Shown piece by piece: positions 35,524 through 45,789 of a stretch of 64,000 bases of DNA. This DNA comes from Phytoseiulus persimilis. Lineage: Eukaryota; Arthropoda; Arachnida; Mesostigmata; Phytoseiidae. The stretch spans positions 15,190,001 through 15,254,000 of the forward strand of contig CM075103.1 of the NCBI GenBank assembly GCA_037576195.1, in the 5' to 3' direction. The notes beneath the pieces are model-generated. The model searched no databases and was not told the DNA's origin. It saw only the letters and a list, made by a program, of their open reading frames with translations. The position numbers and the translations under genes are program-made. Positions within the stretch are counted from its first letter, which is position 1. The number at the start of each line of letters is the position of its first letter.

Positions 35524-36618
35524 ATATCATTCTGCTTCGATCTAGGCTCCCGATTCCGATACCATCGAAAAACACAGCCGGTCCGGGAGCTTTTGGAGCA
35601 CCGTGTCAGGGAAATTGTTCGCACAGATGATGGAACGCAGCGTTTCTTGAAATGGATGATTAACAAACTCGTACGAAAAAATTCGCGAGGCATGGTTCAA
35701 ACTGCGTATCGTCAATGCCTCTAACAATGAGGCTCACAGAGAGACGCCTGGTTCCCGGACTGAGCGAAACGCTGCTCCAAACGCCGGGCCCTGGCCTTAG
35801 TGCCCGGGATCTACTCGTTCCGGAGTTTTCTACATTCAGCTCAAGTCAAGATCCTCCCCACGTGAACAGTTCATTGCTAACATAGGATAGGGTTTCGCTC
35901 TCGACCAGAACCCGACGATGGCCTGACCAGGCTTGTCATCCAAGACCTGAGCTCGGAACGGAAGCTGCATATCCCATCAGAAGTTCCCCAGGCCCAAGCG
36001 ATAGGGCGTCGGCCCTCACTGCGAGGAACGCTGTCGAGGATCAAGGCGTTGAAACGCTGTAGAGCAAATGAAGATACAACACGCCGAATGCCTCAGCGAA
36101 TAAATACGTCAAACAGCATTTCGCCGGTTCTCAACAATCCCCACGCCGCTCGCTTCTGCTACGAGTTCGGAATTCTGGACATTGTAGGGTTGTGAATGAT
36201 CTCGGCCCGAAGTTGTACGAAGCAATCTCCAAGCCGCAGTTATACAATATTTCCCGAAGGACCTCGCTGACACAGACAGCTTGGACTCTCATGGACATCA
36301 ATCACGAGTTATTCCAAACCCTGACACACTCACTGTGACTGATAGCAAAGCACTCGGAACCACCGCAGCAGAGCTCGGATCGACACAGAACGTCATCTTA
36401 TTCTGTGCCAATCTGAGCTGACGATCCCGATACCATTGAAGAACAGAGCCGGTCCGAGAACTTTTGAAGCACCCTGTCAGGGAAATCATTCGCACATATG
36501 GTGTACCGCAGCGTCTCTTGGAATAGATGAGTGAAAAACTCATAGAGAAAAAGAGTGGAACGACGTTCAGACTCAGAGCAACTCATATTGTCGATGCCCC
36601 TCACCGAGGAGTCACTCG
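35524..36618. repeat. Unclassified dispersed repeat with direct end repeats
   Basis: About 215 bp at 35524-35740 recur in the same direction at 36403-36618 (shared ccgataccat, cagccggtccg, gtgtcagggaaat). The part between, notably 35856-36010 and 36272-36400, is also found at 48052-48450 and before 45652. Direct repeats at both ends would fit a small LTR-like element, but I see no primer-binding site or protein. One reading on the minus strand (FQETLR, ICAN-FPD-VLQK, DRLC-SMVS) is kept in both repeats. Confidence 0.6.
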
Positions 36619-36836
36619 GCCCCCACCATGTTGCCCAACCTTGGTCTGCAGCAGAATTGGGCAGATTCGGTAATTTTTGAGTCGGATCGAGAAATGATTC
36701 GAATGATCGAATCACTGAAGCTCTGGCTGAATTCTTCGAATCAAACGCATGAAACTCCGGAATACAAGCCTGGAAATGTTCTTGAGTCCTTCGTTGAGCC
36801 GTACCACAACAAGCCTTAATGACAGACCATCTAGAC

Positions 36837-37112
36837 CAGTGGTTCTCAAAGTGGTCGATATCGACCCCTGGGGGTCGACGGTCTACCCCAAGTGGTCGAT
36901 ATCGACCCCTGGGGGTCGACGGTCTACCCCCAGGGTGTCGATGACCGATCTCCGGTTTACAGAGGAGATGCCGGGGTGGATTTGACAAAACTTCTTGGCG
37001 TCCACGTAGGTGGATCAAGGGGTCGACGGTCGACCCCCTGGGGACGGCAGTCCATAAACTTCAACGAAGTCGCCAAGGGGGTCGTTGGGTCAGTGGAGTT
37101 TGAGAACCACTG
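36837..37112. mobile_element. Short non-autonomous hAT element (MITE), copy 2
   Basis: It has the same ends as copy 1 at 13140 (CAGTGGTTCTCA ... TGAGAACCACTG), with a perfect 8-bp duplication atctagac at 36829-36836 and 37113-37120. It is longer (276 bp) because a segment of about 50 bp near the left end, with ggtcgatatcgacccctggg, is duplicated in tandem. Confidence 0.92.
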
Positions 37113-37120
37113 ATCTAGAC

Positions 37121-37153
37121 TGTCTATCTATCTATCTGTTAATCTATCTATCG
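37121..37153. repeat. (TCTA)n microsatellite
   Basis: Seven or so imperfect tcta/atct units lie directly next to the MITE target site, which itself contains atcta. Confidence 0.7.
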
Positions 37154-37365
37154 AGAGAGTGAGCTCGACGATCAACGGATTCAATTTGAATTTATTGAAG
37201 AATGGCTCGCATCAGATTCCCGTTCGAAGAAACGCTGGCACCAGCTGTTCCGGCTCTACTCGCGGATGAGCTCCCTGATTATCGGACAACAGTTTACCGG
37301 CAGTCGGCATGATGCTGGGAAGAGCTCTTTCAACAGGGCCCCGGTGTAGATTGATAGTCGAATCA

Positions 37366-38970
37366 TTACGACGAGGAATCCGCTGGAGGACCGAATACGT
37401 CGATGCTCGGAGCGGAGCCGCTCCAGCTGCAAGTAGGAGAAAAAATATTCGAGCTAACTAGGAACGATTCATCACTTGGATATTGTAAAGATTCTTCATG
37501 GCATGTCCATGAGTGTGGAAGACTCTCCGTACTCACATTATCCGAGCATGGAAGTTTCGTCGACTCAGAGCAGCACCCACTGCTCGAACATCTCGACGCT
37601 AAGGCGATTGCTCTCGGGTGCGTTGGGCATGGTGGCGTAGGAAAAGGGACGCCCAACCGAGCTCCTGAGCGAACCGCCGCTGAAGACTCACCAAACAGCC
37701 GTGGACCACAGGCTGGCAGTAGCGAAGGCATGCGTCTGCGTCAAGCCGACTGAGTTGTTTGGGAACCACCCTGACAGTCGGGAGCAGCATCCCGTAGAAG
37801 GCCTGCTGCTCTCCTTGGAGAATGTCAACCGCATCGGCAATAGGCTTAGCGCATCGTAGGTATTCCCCGAGATATGACATATCCTCCCAAGTGAGGCAAT
37901 TCCTGAGATTCAGGCTTGTCCTCTACAGGCCGAGGCCCGCGCGCAAACAGACCACCATGCGCTAGGAGTCATACGAGCTATTCCAACGTGTTACCACGGA
38001 CTTCAGCAAAGATTCGCCTGTGGGAGCTTCTAAGATTCCAGCCGATCTCGGCTGAAGGCTCTGGTTCCATAACATTTAACATCTCCTCATCGCAGTCTCA
38101 TTCACGACTTTCAGCGGAATATGCGATGGCCTCTTCGTCCCGGATCTGCATCCACTGCTGCGGTGCATGTTTCACTTCTGCCTCACACTCTCCTTCGGTC
38201 TCTCCTGACCCAGCCTCTGGCGGTTGCAGCCTGCAGTGGAGCATCACCATCAATGGATGACAGATCGCTCCCCGACAAAATAGGTCTTCCCGCCGAGCAG
38301 GTGGTTCGGTATTTCCCTCCCTTGCTTCATCGTTCTTGAGATTCGAATGATCCTGGAACACGATGCTCTCAGCGGCCGCTACAAACTCGCGGAACGCTTC
38401 GACAAAGTTGCATCAGTTGTCGGTGACAGTTGCCACGATCTTGTCGCGTGGCAAGATGAACGAATCGTGGATGCCTCGTATTATCTCGGCGACTTTGCCA
38501 AACGTGTGACATCCGTGGAAGCGGCGACACGCTCGGGCAGCGAAACGCCGCACGAACCTCGCTTCGATTCAGTGCACAGCTACGCCAAGAAAGCCCCACT
38601 GCCCACCCGACCAAACGTCGGCTGAGGTCGCCACCCACTTCGCTCCTCCCAAAGCCTCGCGGAGTTGGTTCACGGATCTCGTGTGAGCGTCACCAATTCT
38701 CTTCCCTAGGGTACGGCGACTCATGATCCTCAATCAATGTTGCTCCAATCTGAGGAAGCAAAGCAGATCCCTGAACGCTTGATCTTCAACGACACGCAGA
38801 GGCACGAGAGTTTTCGTAAGGTTTCTGACGATGAGCTCATCAAACTGCACTTGCAGAGCTGGGCCTTGTAGAGATGACTCGGCTCGCACGCGCTGGCGTG
38901 AGGTTTCGAAGCCCGTATTCGCGTTTACGCAGCTCGTGATCCATAATGCATGCCAGAGGAAGTGGCCCAT
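37366..38970 (-). pseudogene. hAT transposase, broken
   Basis: Read on the minus strand, this shows hAT landmarks in order: FDELIVRNLTKTLVPLRVVE, MSRRTLGKRIG, KIVATVTDN (first catalytic Asp), then after a stop FVEAFREF, KSVVTRWNSSYDS (the hAT TRWNSTYD motif), and YLGEYLRCAKPIADAVDIL with LPTVRVVPKQL. Several stops (inside TDN-stop-CNF and after SYDS) and frame changes break it. The C-terminal dimerisation part was not found. It is a dead copy of a different hAT lineage from the element at 45991. Confidence 0.8.
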
Positions 38971-39187
38971 GAACCCACCTCAGATGACGATCGAGACTCG
39001 ACTTGGTCAGAATGCTCACCTTGAACGGCCTCGATTACCCTCCCGCATTGCACTTTAGACAGAGAGCCCTGACAGATTCTAGCGTAGGCTTACGATCTAT
39101 GGCGGTGGGCAGCGCGCTTTTGAGAGAGGGCCTGGCCGGAAGTTGAGTGTCACGGAAGCGCTTGCGTTTCAAATCAGCGACTTGCGG

Positions 39188-39595
39188 TCATGACTGGAGC
39201 GACTGATCAAAGGACACCGGCTCCATTCCTCCACTCAATTTGCCTGGCTTGCTGATCTCAGCTAATGAAGAGACGCTCATTGATGGATGAGGAGGGAAGA
39301 TGAGATCATTTCGGTTCTCATTCAACACAACATCATAGTTAAGATCCCCATGAACGATTGTTTGGACAGAAACACCAGCTTGTGACGTGGACTTCACAAA
39401 CTCCGAGTGCTTTAGTGAGATTTCCGTGATTTTCACGAGTCCTATACAGGGGTTGATGCAGACGGCCGCAAGGATCGTCTCGCGTCCATCGATCACAACA
39501 TCGGTCACAATGACATCGCTGCAATCACTGTCGTCTAAGCCAGGTTGTGTACGAATCCGCGACAATGCTGACCTCAGATTTTCCTGATATATCAT
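39188..39595 (-). pseudogene. Endonuclease-like (EEP) fragment of a retroelement or Helitron
   Basis: The 135-residue frame has AAVCINPCIGLVKITEISLK and IVHGDLNYDVV. The second resembles the GDFN motif of endonuclease/exonuclease/phosphatase domains found in LINEs and some Helitrons. The usual Phe is Leu. Upstream and downstream partners (reverse transcriptase or helicase) are absent. Function as an enzyme is unlikely. Confidence 0.45.
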
Positions 39596-40114
39596 GACCG
39601 TTCGACACCAATTTTACGGTCAATCGTCACATGATACCCATTATCTTAGTCCTCCGTGAACTTCACCAAGATCGACGAACATTTTCAGAGCCTGGATCGA
39701 ACAACGGGAGCTCAGGCAGAATTATGAAACCGATTTGAGGCAATAGAGAAACCAATCCAGATCGCGTGAGCCTACGAGCCGATTATTTCAGTCGTAGACT
39801 GAAGTGGCACCGGTTTTCGCTCCGCCTGAATCTCGGCCCTCTGGACAATCGGGTTCGTCGATGCAGGCATGAAGTACGAATTCGAAATGGCGAGACGGAC
39901 CGAGCTCATCACATCAAGAACAGGATCGTTCGCCCCTTGCTCAGCGTAAAACGGGAGTTGCGTTCCGGAAACGGTCAGCTGCTGGCTCATCTCCGCTGGT
40001 TAGAGTTCCGGATAACGGATAAGGAACGAAGCCTGGAAGCCGTTGGTTGTTCCAATCTGTCAGACTAAGGGCTAGAACTGAAATAATTTCCGTTATCCGT
40101 TGAAAGGGAAATTA
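39596..40114. other. Flank of the Tigger-like transposon
   Basis: Short frames only. The bases 40113-40114 (TA) are the left target-site duplication of the element that follows. Confidence 0.5.
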
Positions 40115-40128
40115 CCCTAAAATCCCCC

Positions 40129-40365
40129 AGATAACGGACCCTTCATTTCGCTGAATTATCCCTCAGATAACGGACCCCTCAGATAACGGACCCCTCAGAT
40201 AACAAACCCCTCAGATAACGGACCCCTCAGATAACGGACCCCTCAGATAACAAACCCCTCAGATAACGGACCCCTCAGATAACGGACCCCTCAGATAACG
40301 GACCCCTCAGATAACGGACTCCTCAGATAACGGACTCCTCAGATAACGGACTCCTCAGATAACTT
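40129..40365 (-). repeat. Left 16-bp minisatellite of the Tigger-like element
   Basis: The unit agataacggacccctc occurs about 14 times. Two units read agataacaaacccctc and three read agataacggactcctc. The order g-g-a, g-g-a suggests a three-unit higher-order repeat. It is the inverse of the array at 44765-45090. Confidence 0.93.
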
Positions 40366-40390
40366 TCTCCCGAGGGCCTACGGGGGTTAT

Positions 40391-40690
40391 TCTGAGTTCG
40401 ATCTCACCATAATTTTGGGGGTCTATGAGGCGATTCCGGGATCAATCTGATCACAATTTCGGGGGTCTACAAAGACGATTCCGTGATTGATCTGGCCATA
40501 CTTTTCTGGGTCTTAGCAGGTGATTCCGGCATCGATCTGACCATACTTTCCTGAGTCTGGAGGGGTAATTCCGCGATCCAGCTGACTATACTTCTCTGCG
40601 TCTAAGGAGGTGGTTCCGCGATCCATCTGACAATACTTTTGAGGCTCTATCGAGGTGATTCCGAGATCAATCCCACCATATCCTTGAGGC
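40391..40690 (-). repeat. Left 45-bp minisatellite of the Tigger-like element
   Basis: Six to seven units are recognisable by the recurring gattccgggatc-atctgaccata theme, quite diverged. It is opposite in direction to the units at 44552-44690. Confidence 0.85.
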
Positions 40691-40842
40691 TCTTGAAAAT
40701 TCGGAACAAGAACTTCGAGACCCTTGTTGTCGCAAGCTCTGCCGGCGGTCCGCTCGTACGAAAGCTTGCTCTCAGCTCGGTCATCCATGAGAGACAAGGC
40801 TTTCTACCATGTCGATGCTCTTTCCGTGGTCCAGACTAGGCT

Positions 40843-40880
40843 TTGCAAAGGTTATTCAACCGCAAGTTTCAGCCGAACTC
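40843..40880 (+). repeat. hAT-like terminus fragment
   Basis: The sequence taggctttgcaaaggttatt, with accgcaag soon after, matches the right end (inverted) of the 18831-20123 element. A second, weaker copy (gggctttgcagcggttatt) lies at 41759-41790 in the same direction. No partner end was found. Confidence 0.5.
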
Positions 40881-41419
40881 GAAATTCGAGGGTGCATCTC
40901 ATCTGTCACGCATATGATTTGTCGGGAGAGCGTATTATCTGATGACCATACTCAGGAGGACTGAGATCTGGAACTTGGCGCTGAGAAATGAACAGAAATG
41001 AACTGATAGACGTGAAAGTTGGTCTCAGCATTCAGTTCGGCACAGCGAATGTGCAGAGTCAATGTTCCGGGAAATGTGATCTAATGATATTTGAGCTGAA
41101 CCGTCGGAAATCATGAGGCGATCGACTCTGCTCTGCATATTTGGTTTGCTCGCCGAGCTAGTGACATCTTGTGTGATGGCTCCCGTTAAACGAAGTTCTT
41201 ACACGGTTCCGAAAGGAGGACTCGAACAGCAATCCTCCCTGGAGATCTCACTCATCACCTGCAGCCTCTTGATTTTTCAATCGACAAGCCGCCCAGGGAC
41301 TCCATGAGAGAGCACTGTACGCGGTGGACTCAATCTTCCACACGGAAGGTCTACGCATCCGGTGAGATCAAGAAACCGAGAACTGTAAAGTAGCTATTAT
41401 ATACGTCGCACCCGCATGT

Positions 41420-41610
41420 TCACGCATCCATTGAAGAATCGTGATGAAGTCCTTCAAGAAAACGGGGATCTCGAATGCACTTGCACAGCTACGATGATCT
41501 CAGAACCGAAAGCAGCGAGTTGGAGTCAGAGGAAGCTGGGAGCTGCTCGAGGGAGGACATCGAGGACAGCATTGACAGTTTGAGACTGGTCCCCAAAGGA
41601 GGGCCAGGGG
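41420..41610 (+). pseudogene. Fragment of a second Tigger-type transposase (C-terminus)
   Basis: Across a stop and a frameshift the sequence gives RIVMKSFKKTGISNAL, then an acidic stretch from 41480 on (YDDLRTESSELESEEAG). Tigger transposases typically end with a KSFKKCGISNALDGTEDD-like block, so this is its relic. It differs from the C-terminus of the intact transposase downstream (VVNSFRKALRLDSDS). Confidence 0.6.
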
Positions 41611-42000
41611 ATCAGGACGTCGAGGAATCTAAGAGCATCGCGGGAGGTTGGACCCAAAGTTTCTGCCTATATTTATCAGATGGGAGGCTCTTCAGAACAA
41701 GATGATCTAGGTAGTTCTAGATTATGCAATTGTGTCGAAGATATCGTGACTTGCGATTGGGCTTTGCAGCGGTTATTCCCCCGCAAGGTATCGAAAGCGT
41801 ATGTCGGCGACTCGCAGGAGCAGGTTTTTCAAATCAGCTGCTCCTCTGCCGATGAACATCTATAATCACCCAACTCCGCGCAAGATCACTTCCAATTGGA
41901 CCGGCGAAGCCGTGACTGAGCTGCGAGCCGATCGATGTAGAGCCACATCACACATGAAATCATCAGATATGCAAAAGCAAACATCGATGCGCAGATGCCA

Positions 42001-42474
42001 TCAGCCCTGGCAGCCGACAGACGTGGTTCCTGAGCTAGAGTACCAGCTGTGAGAGCTCAAACGCAAGATTCTGCAAGGCCGGACCTCAATCGGTAAGAGG
42101 AAAAGACAGCGATTAGTTTCTGCCTCCAAATGGTCCAACAGGAGAGCATGACACTCAATTTGACGTCGTCCGTCAGCTCCCGAGCTGTCGCCAGGTCTCG
42201 CTTGCGAACGACCGAGCGTTCCGCTCGAGTCAGTGGTAGCGTCTCTCTTCGCGAACGTCGCTTGCCCTACGTGCGCCGACGCCCATTTCTCTCGTACTCC
42301 CTTCATGAAACTTGCGATCACGGCGTGCGTACGAGTCTCGTTCCGCACAACAAATCGCCGCAGACAGAGAGCCACAGATTTTGCACTATTTGCTCCAATT
42401 TTTTCAAGAACATCCATTCCTTCCTCGTACATGGCCTGTCCAAGCTTAGAAACATCTTCTCGAAGCGCTGTCAA
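42001..42474 (-). CDS. Possible protein-coding exon inside the transposon, unknown function
   Basis: The minus-strand frame begins after a tract ttttttgacag that would serve as a splice acceptor. It reads LREDVSKLGQAMYEEGMDVLEKIG and then LRRFVVRNETRTH, a helix-rich pattern. No start codon ATG precedes it in frame, and its later half is low in conserved-looking residues. It could be a second gene of the element or a captured host exon. I do not recognise a family. Confidence 0.25.
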   Translation of the reverse strand: MTALREDVSKLGQAMYEEGMDVLEKIGANSAKSVALCLRRFVVRNETRTHAVIASFMKGVREKWASAHVGQATFAKRDATTDSSGTLGRSQARPGDSSGADGRRQIECHALLLDHLEAETNRCLFLLPIEVRPCRILRLSSHSWYSSSGTTSVGCQG

Positions 42475-42699
42475 AAAAATGAATCAATGCAATGCGACGT
42501 GTCTGCTCCAAGGAATCCCAACAATGGACCGGCGCGAATTCCCCCCGTACTTTCCCACAGCGAAGTTGATGGCATCAAATGGATGACTTCTCCTGCCTCG
42601 TCATAGATTTATCCTTTTTTTGAAAAACAGTCGCGGTGAACATCTCTATCCTCCCTGAAGAACCATTCCGATGTATTCTCGTTGACTCTTGCAGACACG

Positions 42700-43998
42700 A
42701 TGAGAATATCATACACAGCACAGAAAAAACTCGAAGCAATCGCCTACCACAGATTGCATGGTTTGTCGGCTACAACTCTCAAATTTAAAATCTCAAAAAG
42801 TATGATCTACGACTGGATGAAAAAGGAGGAAGCTCTCGCAGGAACCCAGAAAAATCGCCGATCATTTAGGAAGGGCTTGGTAAAGAATCCTGAGATGGAG
42901 TCTAGGGTAAAAGACTGGGTTCTGGAGAAACGATCTCGAAATAGAGCCGTTCGGGTTATAGATTTAAGGAAAACAGCAGCAGATGATGCCCAACGCCATG
43001 GGAACCACGATTTCAAGGCATCCTCCCAATGGGCCGACAAGTTCATGAGCCGAAATGGGTTTTGCGTTCGGAAACGGACAAGCGTCGGGCAGCCTCTCCC
43101 GACCGACTTCAGACAGAAGATGGACGATTTCCGGGAATTCGTCGAGGAAGAGACAGAAGACATCGTTCCATCCAACATAGGAAACATGGATGAAATTCCA
43201 GTACCGTTCGATATCGTCTTCGGCAGAACCGTGGCGGTTAAGGGCAGCGACGAAGTGAAAATAGACTCGACCGGTCATGAGAAGAGCAACCTGACAGTTG
43301 TTTTGGGCGACACCGCAGCTGGAGAAAAGTTATTGCCGATGTTGATCTTCAAGAAGAAACGTATGCCGAAAGAGAAGTTCCCTCCGGGTGTTGTAATTAA
43401 AGTCAATGAAAATGGGTGGATGAACGAAACGCTCATGGTTGAGTGGCTGCGCGAAATTTGGCAGGAAAGGCTCTTCCTTGAGGTCGACCCAACCAAGTCC
43501 CTACTCATAATGGACTCGGCCCCGTGTCACCGCACGGATCGAGTGAAACAAGAGCTACGATTGCATTCCAAGGTAGGAATGGTTCCAGGGGGACTCACGA
43601 AGTACTGCCAGCCGCTCGATGTGGGCGTCAACAAAGTTTTCAAAGACAACTTGCGAATGCTGTGGGAGACTTGGATGCCGAGCGAGGAGTCGGCTTCATA
43701 CACGAAAACGGGTCGTCGTAAACGCATGAGCTATGCCGAAATCGCGAGGCTCGTCAAAGACGCTTTCGAGGCGATATCAGTCGAAACTGTAGTCAATAGT
43801 TTCCGGAAGGCCCTCAGGCTGGATTCCGACTCCCCGTCAGATTATCATAGTAGTGTTGGAGACGGGGAGAATGCGAGCGCAGACGACGAATGCTCCGGAA
43901 GCCGAGAGGAGACCAAGAACCTGGATGATTCCGATTTGTCTGAGGAATCTGACAGGACGGGCAGCCAAGTAGGCGATTCAGACGGAGACTCGCCATGA
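42700..43998 (+). CDS. Pogo/Tigger-type transposase, intact
   Basis: This 432-residue protein should cut and paste its own element. Residues 1-45 form a psq-type helix-turn-helix (KKLEAIAYHRLHG). Residues about 65-125 fit the second, CENP-B-type DNA-binding part. The DDE domain shows D164 (GNMDEIPVPFD), D272 (LLIMDSAPCHRT) and D307 (YCQPLDVGVNK), giving the DD34D pattern of pogo-like enzymes. The tail (about 385-432) is acidic and serine rich. There is no stop or frameshift. I start at the ATG at 42700; a possible acceptor (gactcttgcag) sits just before it, so a 5' leader intron is likely. An AATAAA at 44117 follows. Confidence 0.92.
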   Translation: MRISYTAQKKLEAIAYHRLHGLSATTLKFKISKSMIYDWMKKEEALAGTQKNRRSFRKGLVKNPEMESRVKDWVLEKRSRNRAVRVIDLRKTAADDAQRHGNHDFKASSQWADKFMSRNGFCVRKRTSVGQPLPTDFRQKMDDFREFVEEETEDIVPSNIGNMDEIPVPFDIVFGRTVAVKGSDEVKIDSTGHEKSNLTVVLGDTAAGEKLLPMLIFKKKRMPKEKFPPGVVIKVNENGWMNETLMVEWLREIWQERLFLEVDPTKSLLIMDSAPCHRTDRVKQELRLHSKVGMVPGGLTKYCQPLDVGVNKVFKDNLRMLWETWMPSEESASYTKTGRRKRMSYAEIARLVKDAFEAISVETVVNSFRKALRLDSDSPSDYHSSVGDGENASADDECSGSREETKNLDDSDLSEESDRTGSQVGDSDGDSP

Positions 43999-44116
43999 AG
44001 AGCCGGTCATACCCGCATTGTTCCAAACGGAGCGTTGATTGAAGTGCATACCCATTGTTTTTAATTTTGTGTCGCACTTCTATAAGTAAATTTAATTATT
44101 GATCAAGCAAGCGTCG

Positions 44117-44122
44117 AATAAA
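44117..44122 (+). terminator. Polyadenylation signal of the transposase
   Basis: AATAAA 119 bases after the stop codon; suits a functional RNA polymerase II transcript. Confidence 0.65.
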
Positions 44123-44551
44123 GCCGAGATATATTTGTGTGGCTATTCTACAAAAGTACTGATACCGTTGTGGGAGAGCCTCATAGTTTAGTTAGTTTAG
44201 GCGGTATGTGCTACTTCCAAAAGCTCCATACTTTGTGAGCCTACTGTCGATCAAATTTTCACGGCTCCTTGGTTCCTCCAACCAAACACACTTGAGTTGC
44301 GGAGCCCTCCGTCCCTATCTCGCGGTAGACTCTGCGCTCAAGGCTCGTGGGCCAATCAGACAAGCTCATCGAAACTACTCTGAGTTGAAGGCACAATGAA
44401 TCTTTGCAATGGGGGATGGTTTCCCCTTTTTGTTGACCCCGGGCCATAGCATGCAGGCCTGCTACTGCAATTTCGTCATCTGAGGGGTTCGTCGTTTGGA
44501 GGATTTCAAGGTATTTGAGACAATGATACTCTGGAACAACTTCAGTGAGCT

Positions 44552-44690
44552 CCAAAAATCACCCCCACTGACCGCCAGGAATACGGTCAAGTCGACCTCG
44601 GAGTCACCTCCATGGACTTCGAAAAGTATGGTCAGATCGACCTCGGCGTCAACTCCAAGGACCCTGGAAAGTATGGTCAGATCGACCTTT
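44552..44690 (+). repeat. Right 45-bp minisatellite of the Tigger-like element
   Basis: About three units beginning ggtcagatcgacctcgg at exact 45-bp steps, opposite in direction to 40391-40690. Confidence 0.88.
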
Positions 44691-44764
44691 GTGGTGCTCG
44701 CGGCTTCGTGTTTCCTCCAACGATGCTCATTTTGAGTTTTCATTCACATCATACAGGCCTGCTA

Positions 44765-45090
44765 CTTGAAGTCCGTTATCTGAAGGGTCCGTTATCTGAG
44801 GGGTCTGTTATCTGAGGGGTCCGTTATCTGAGGGGTCCGTTATCTGAGGGGTCCGTTATCTGAGGGGTCCGTTATCTGAGGGGTCCGTTATCTGAGGGGT
44901 CCGTTATCTGAGGGGTCCGTTATCTGAGGGGTCCGTTATCTGAGGGGTCCGTTATCTGAGGGGTCCGTTATCTGAGGGGTCCGTTATCTGAGGGGTCCGT
45001 TATCTGAGGGGTCCGTTATCTGAGGGGTCCGTTATCTGAGGGGTCCGTTATCTGAGGGGTCCGTTATCTGAGGGGTCCGTTATCTGAGGG
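44765..45090 (+). repeat. Right 16-bp minisatellite of the Tigger-like element
   Basis: About 20 units of tccgttatctgagggg, nearly identical except the first few (ctgaaggg, tctgttat). The uniformity compared with the left array points to recent expansion or homogenisation of the right side. Confidence 0.95.
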
Positions 45091-45101
45091 ATTTTAGGGT
45101 A

Positions 45102-45652
45102 GTTCTATTCCGGAGTGCAGGAGAGTACAACAACGAATACATGTAATCGGGATGCATCCTTCTTATATTGCCATGAAGTTGAACAGAACCACATGCGAGA
45201 GGTCCACTGCAAAGACGATCACATCGAAGCTGTTGGTCCGATTGTATTGTGTTTGATAGCCAGAGGGCAATCGGAGGTGCCCACATGGGCAACATGTGCG
45301 GGCGGCGAAGCCTCGGATCCGTCCAAGAAGCCCCAGCAGTCCCTGCGCCTCCCTGCTCCAGAACTAGCAGACTCGACATCCGCAGGGAGCCCGAACTCAT
45401 CCTCCACGTACGAAACAGCAGAAGCATCCTTACAATATTTTTACAAATATTTTTTTTTCTGACACCGTTCCGGTGTGCGCCGATCGATAAAGATGGGAAT
45501 GGGCCTGGAGGAGGTTCAGATTGTGATGCGTGAGCGGGGGCATGCCGTCCCTGGGTCAGAGGAGGTACGCCCGAAGCCCAGGTCGGGCGAAACGCTACCT
45601 CGAACCCCGGGCCCAAGGCCCGGAGATCTCTACCTCTGGCTCAAGTCAGGAC
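45102..45652. other. Flank between two elements, part of the unclassified dispersed repeat
   Basis: The last 120 bases (gcgaaacgct, ccccgggccc, ctcaagtcagga) match the left half of the repeat around 35770-35860. Its right half resumes at 48052. The hAT element that follows therefore sits inside a repeat copy. Confidence 0.65.
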
Positions 45653-45789
45653 TAGGGGTCGCAGAACCGGGTTGGATACCCGGTTCCGGGCCCGGGTATC
45701 CGGTTACCCGAAATCGTGTACCCGGTTTCAGACTCGGGTGAACCCGGGTATCAGAGGCGAGTTCCACGATGGCCGCCTGCCGAATTATA

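Larger units (their letters stand above)
40115..45099 (+). mobile_element. Pogo/Tigger-type DNA transposon with mirrored minisatellite ends
   Basis: The ends are CCCTAAAATCCC at 40115 and its inverse GGGATTTTAGGG ending at 45099, each next to TA (40113-40114 and 45100-45101), the duplication made by Tc1/mariner/pogo elements. Beyond the first 12 bp the inverted match goes on as CAGATAACGGACC. Inside each end lies a 16-bp tandem array, and inside that a 45-bp tandem array; on the two sides both are in opposite orientation. The intact transposase is at 42700-43998. The left interior also contains a second, broken Tigger C-terminus (41420-41610) and a hAT-like end (40843), so the element has taken up other sequence. 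Total length is 4985 bp. Confidence 0.85.

Noticed and set aside
40129-45090. CRISPR-like array
   Set aside because: The 16-bp units are head-to-tail without spacers and sit symmetrically in a transposon.
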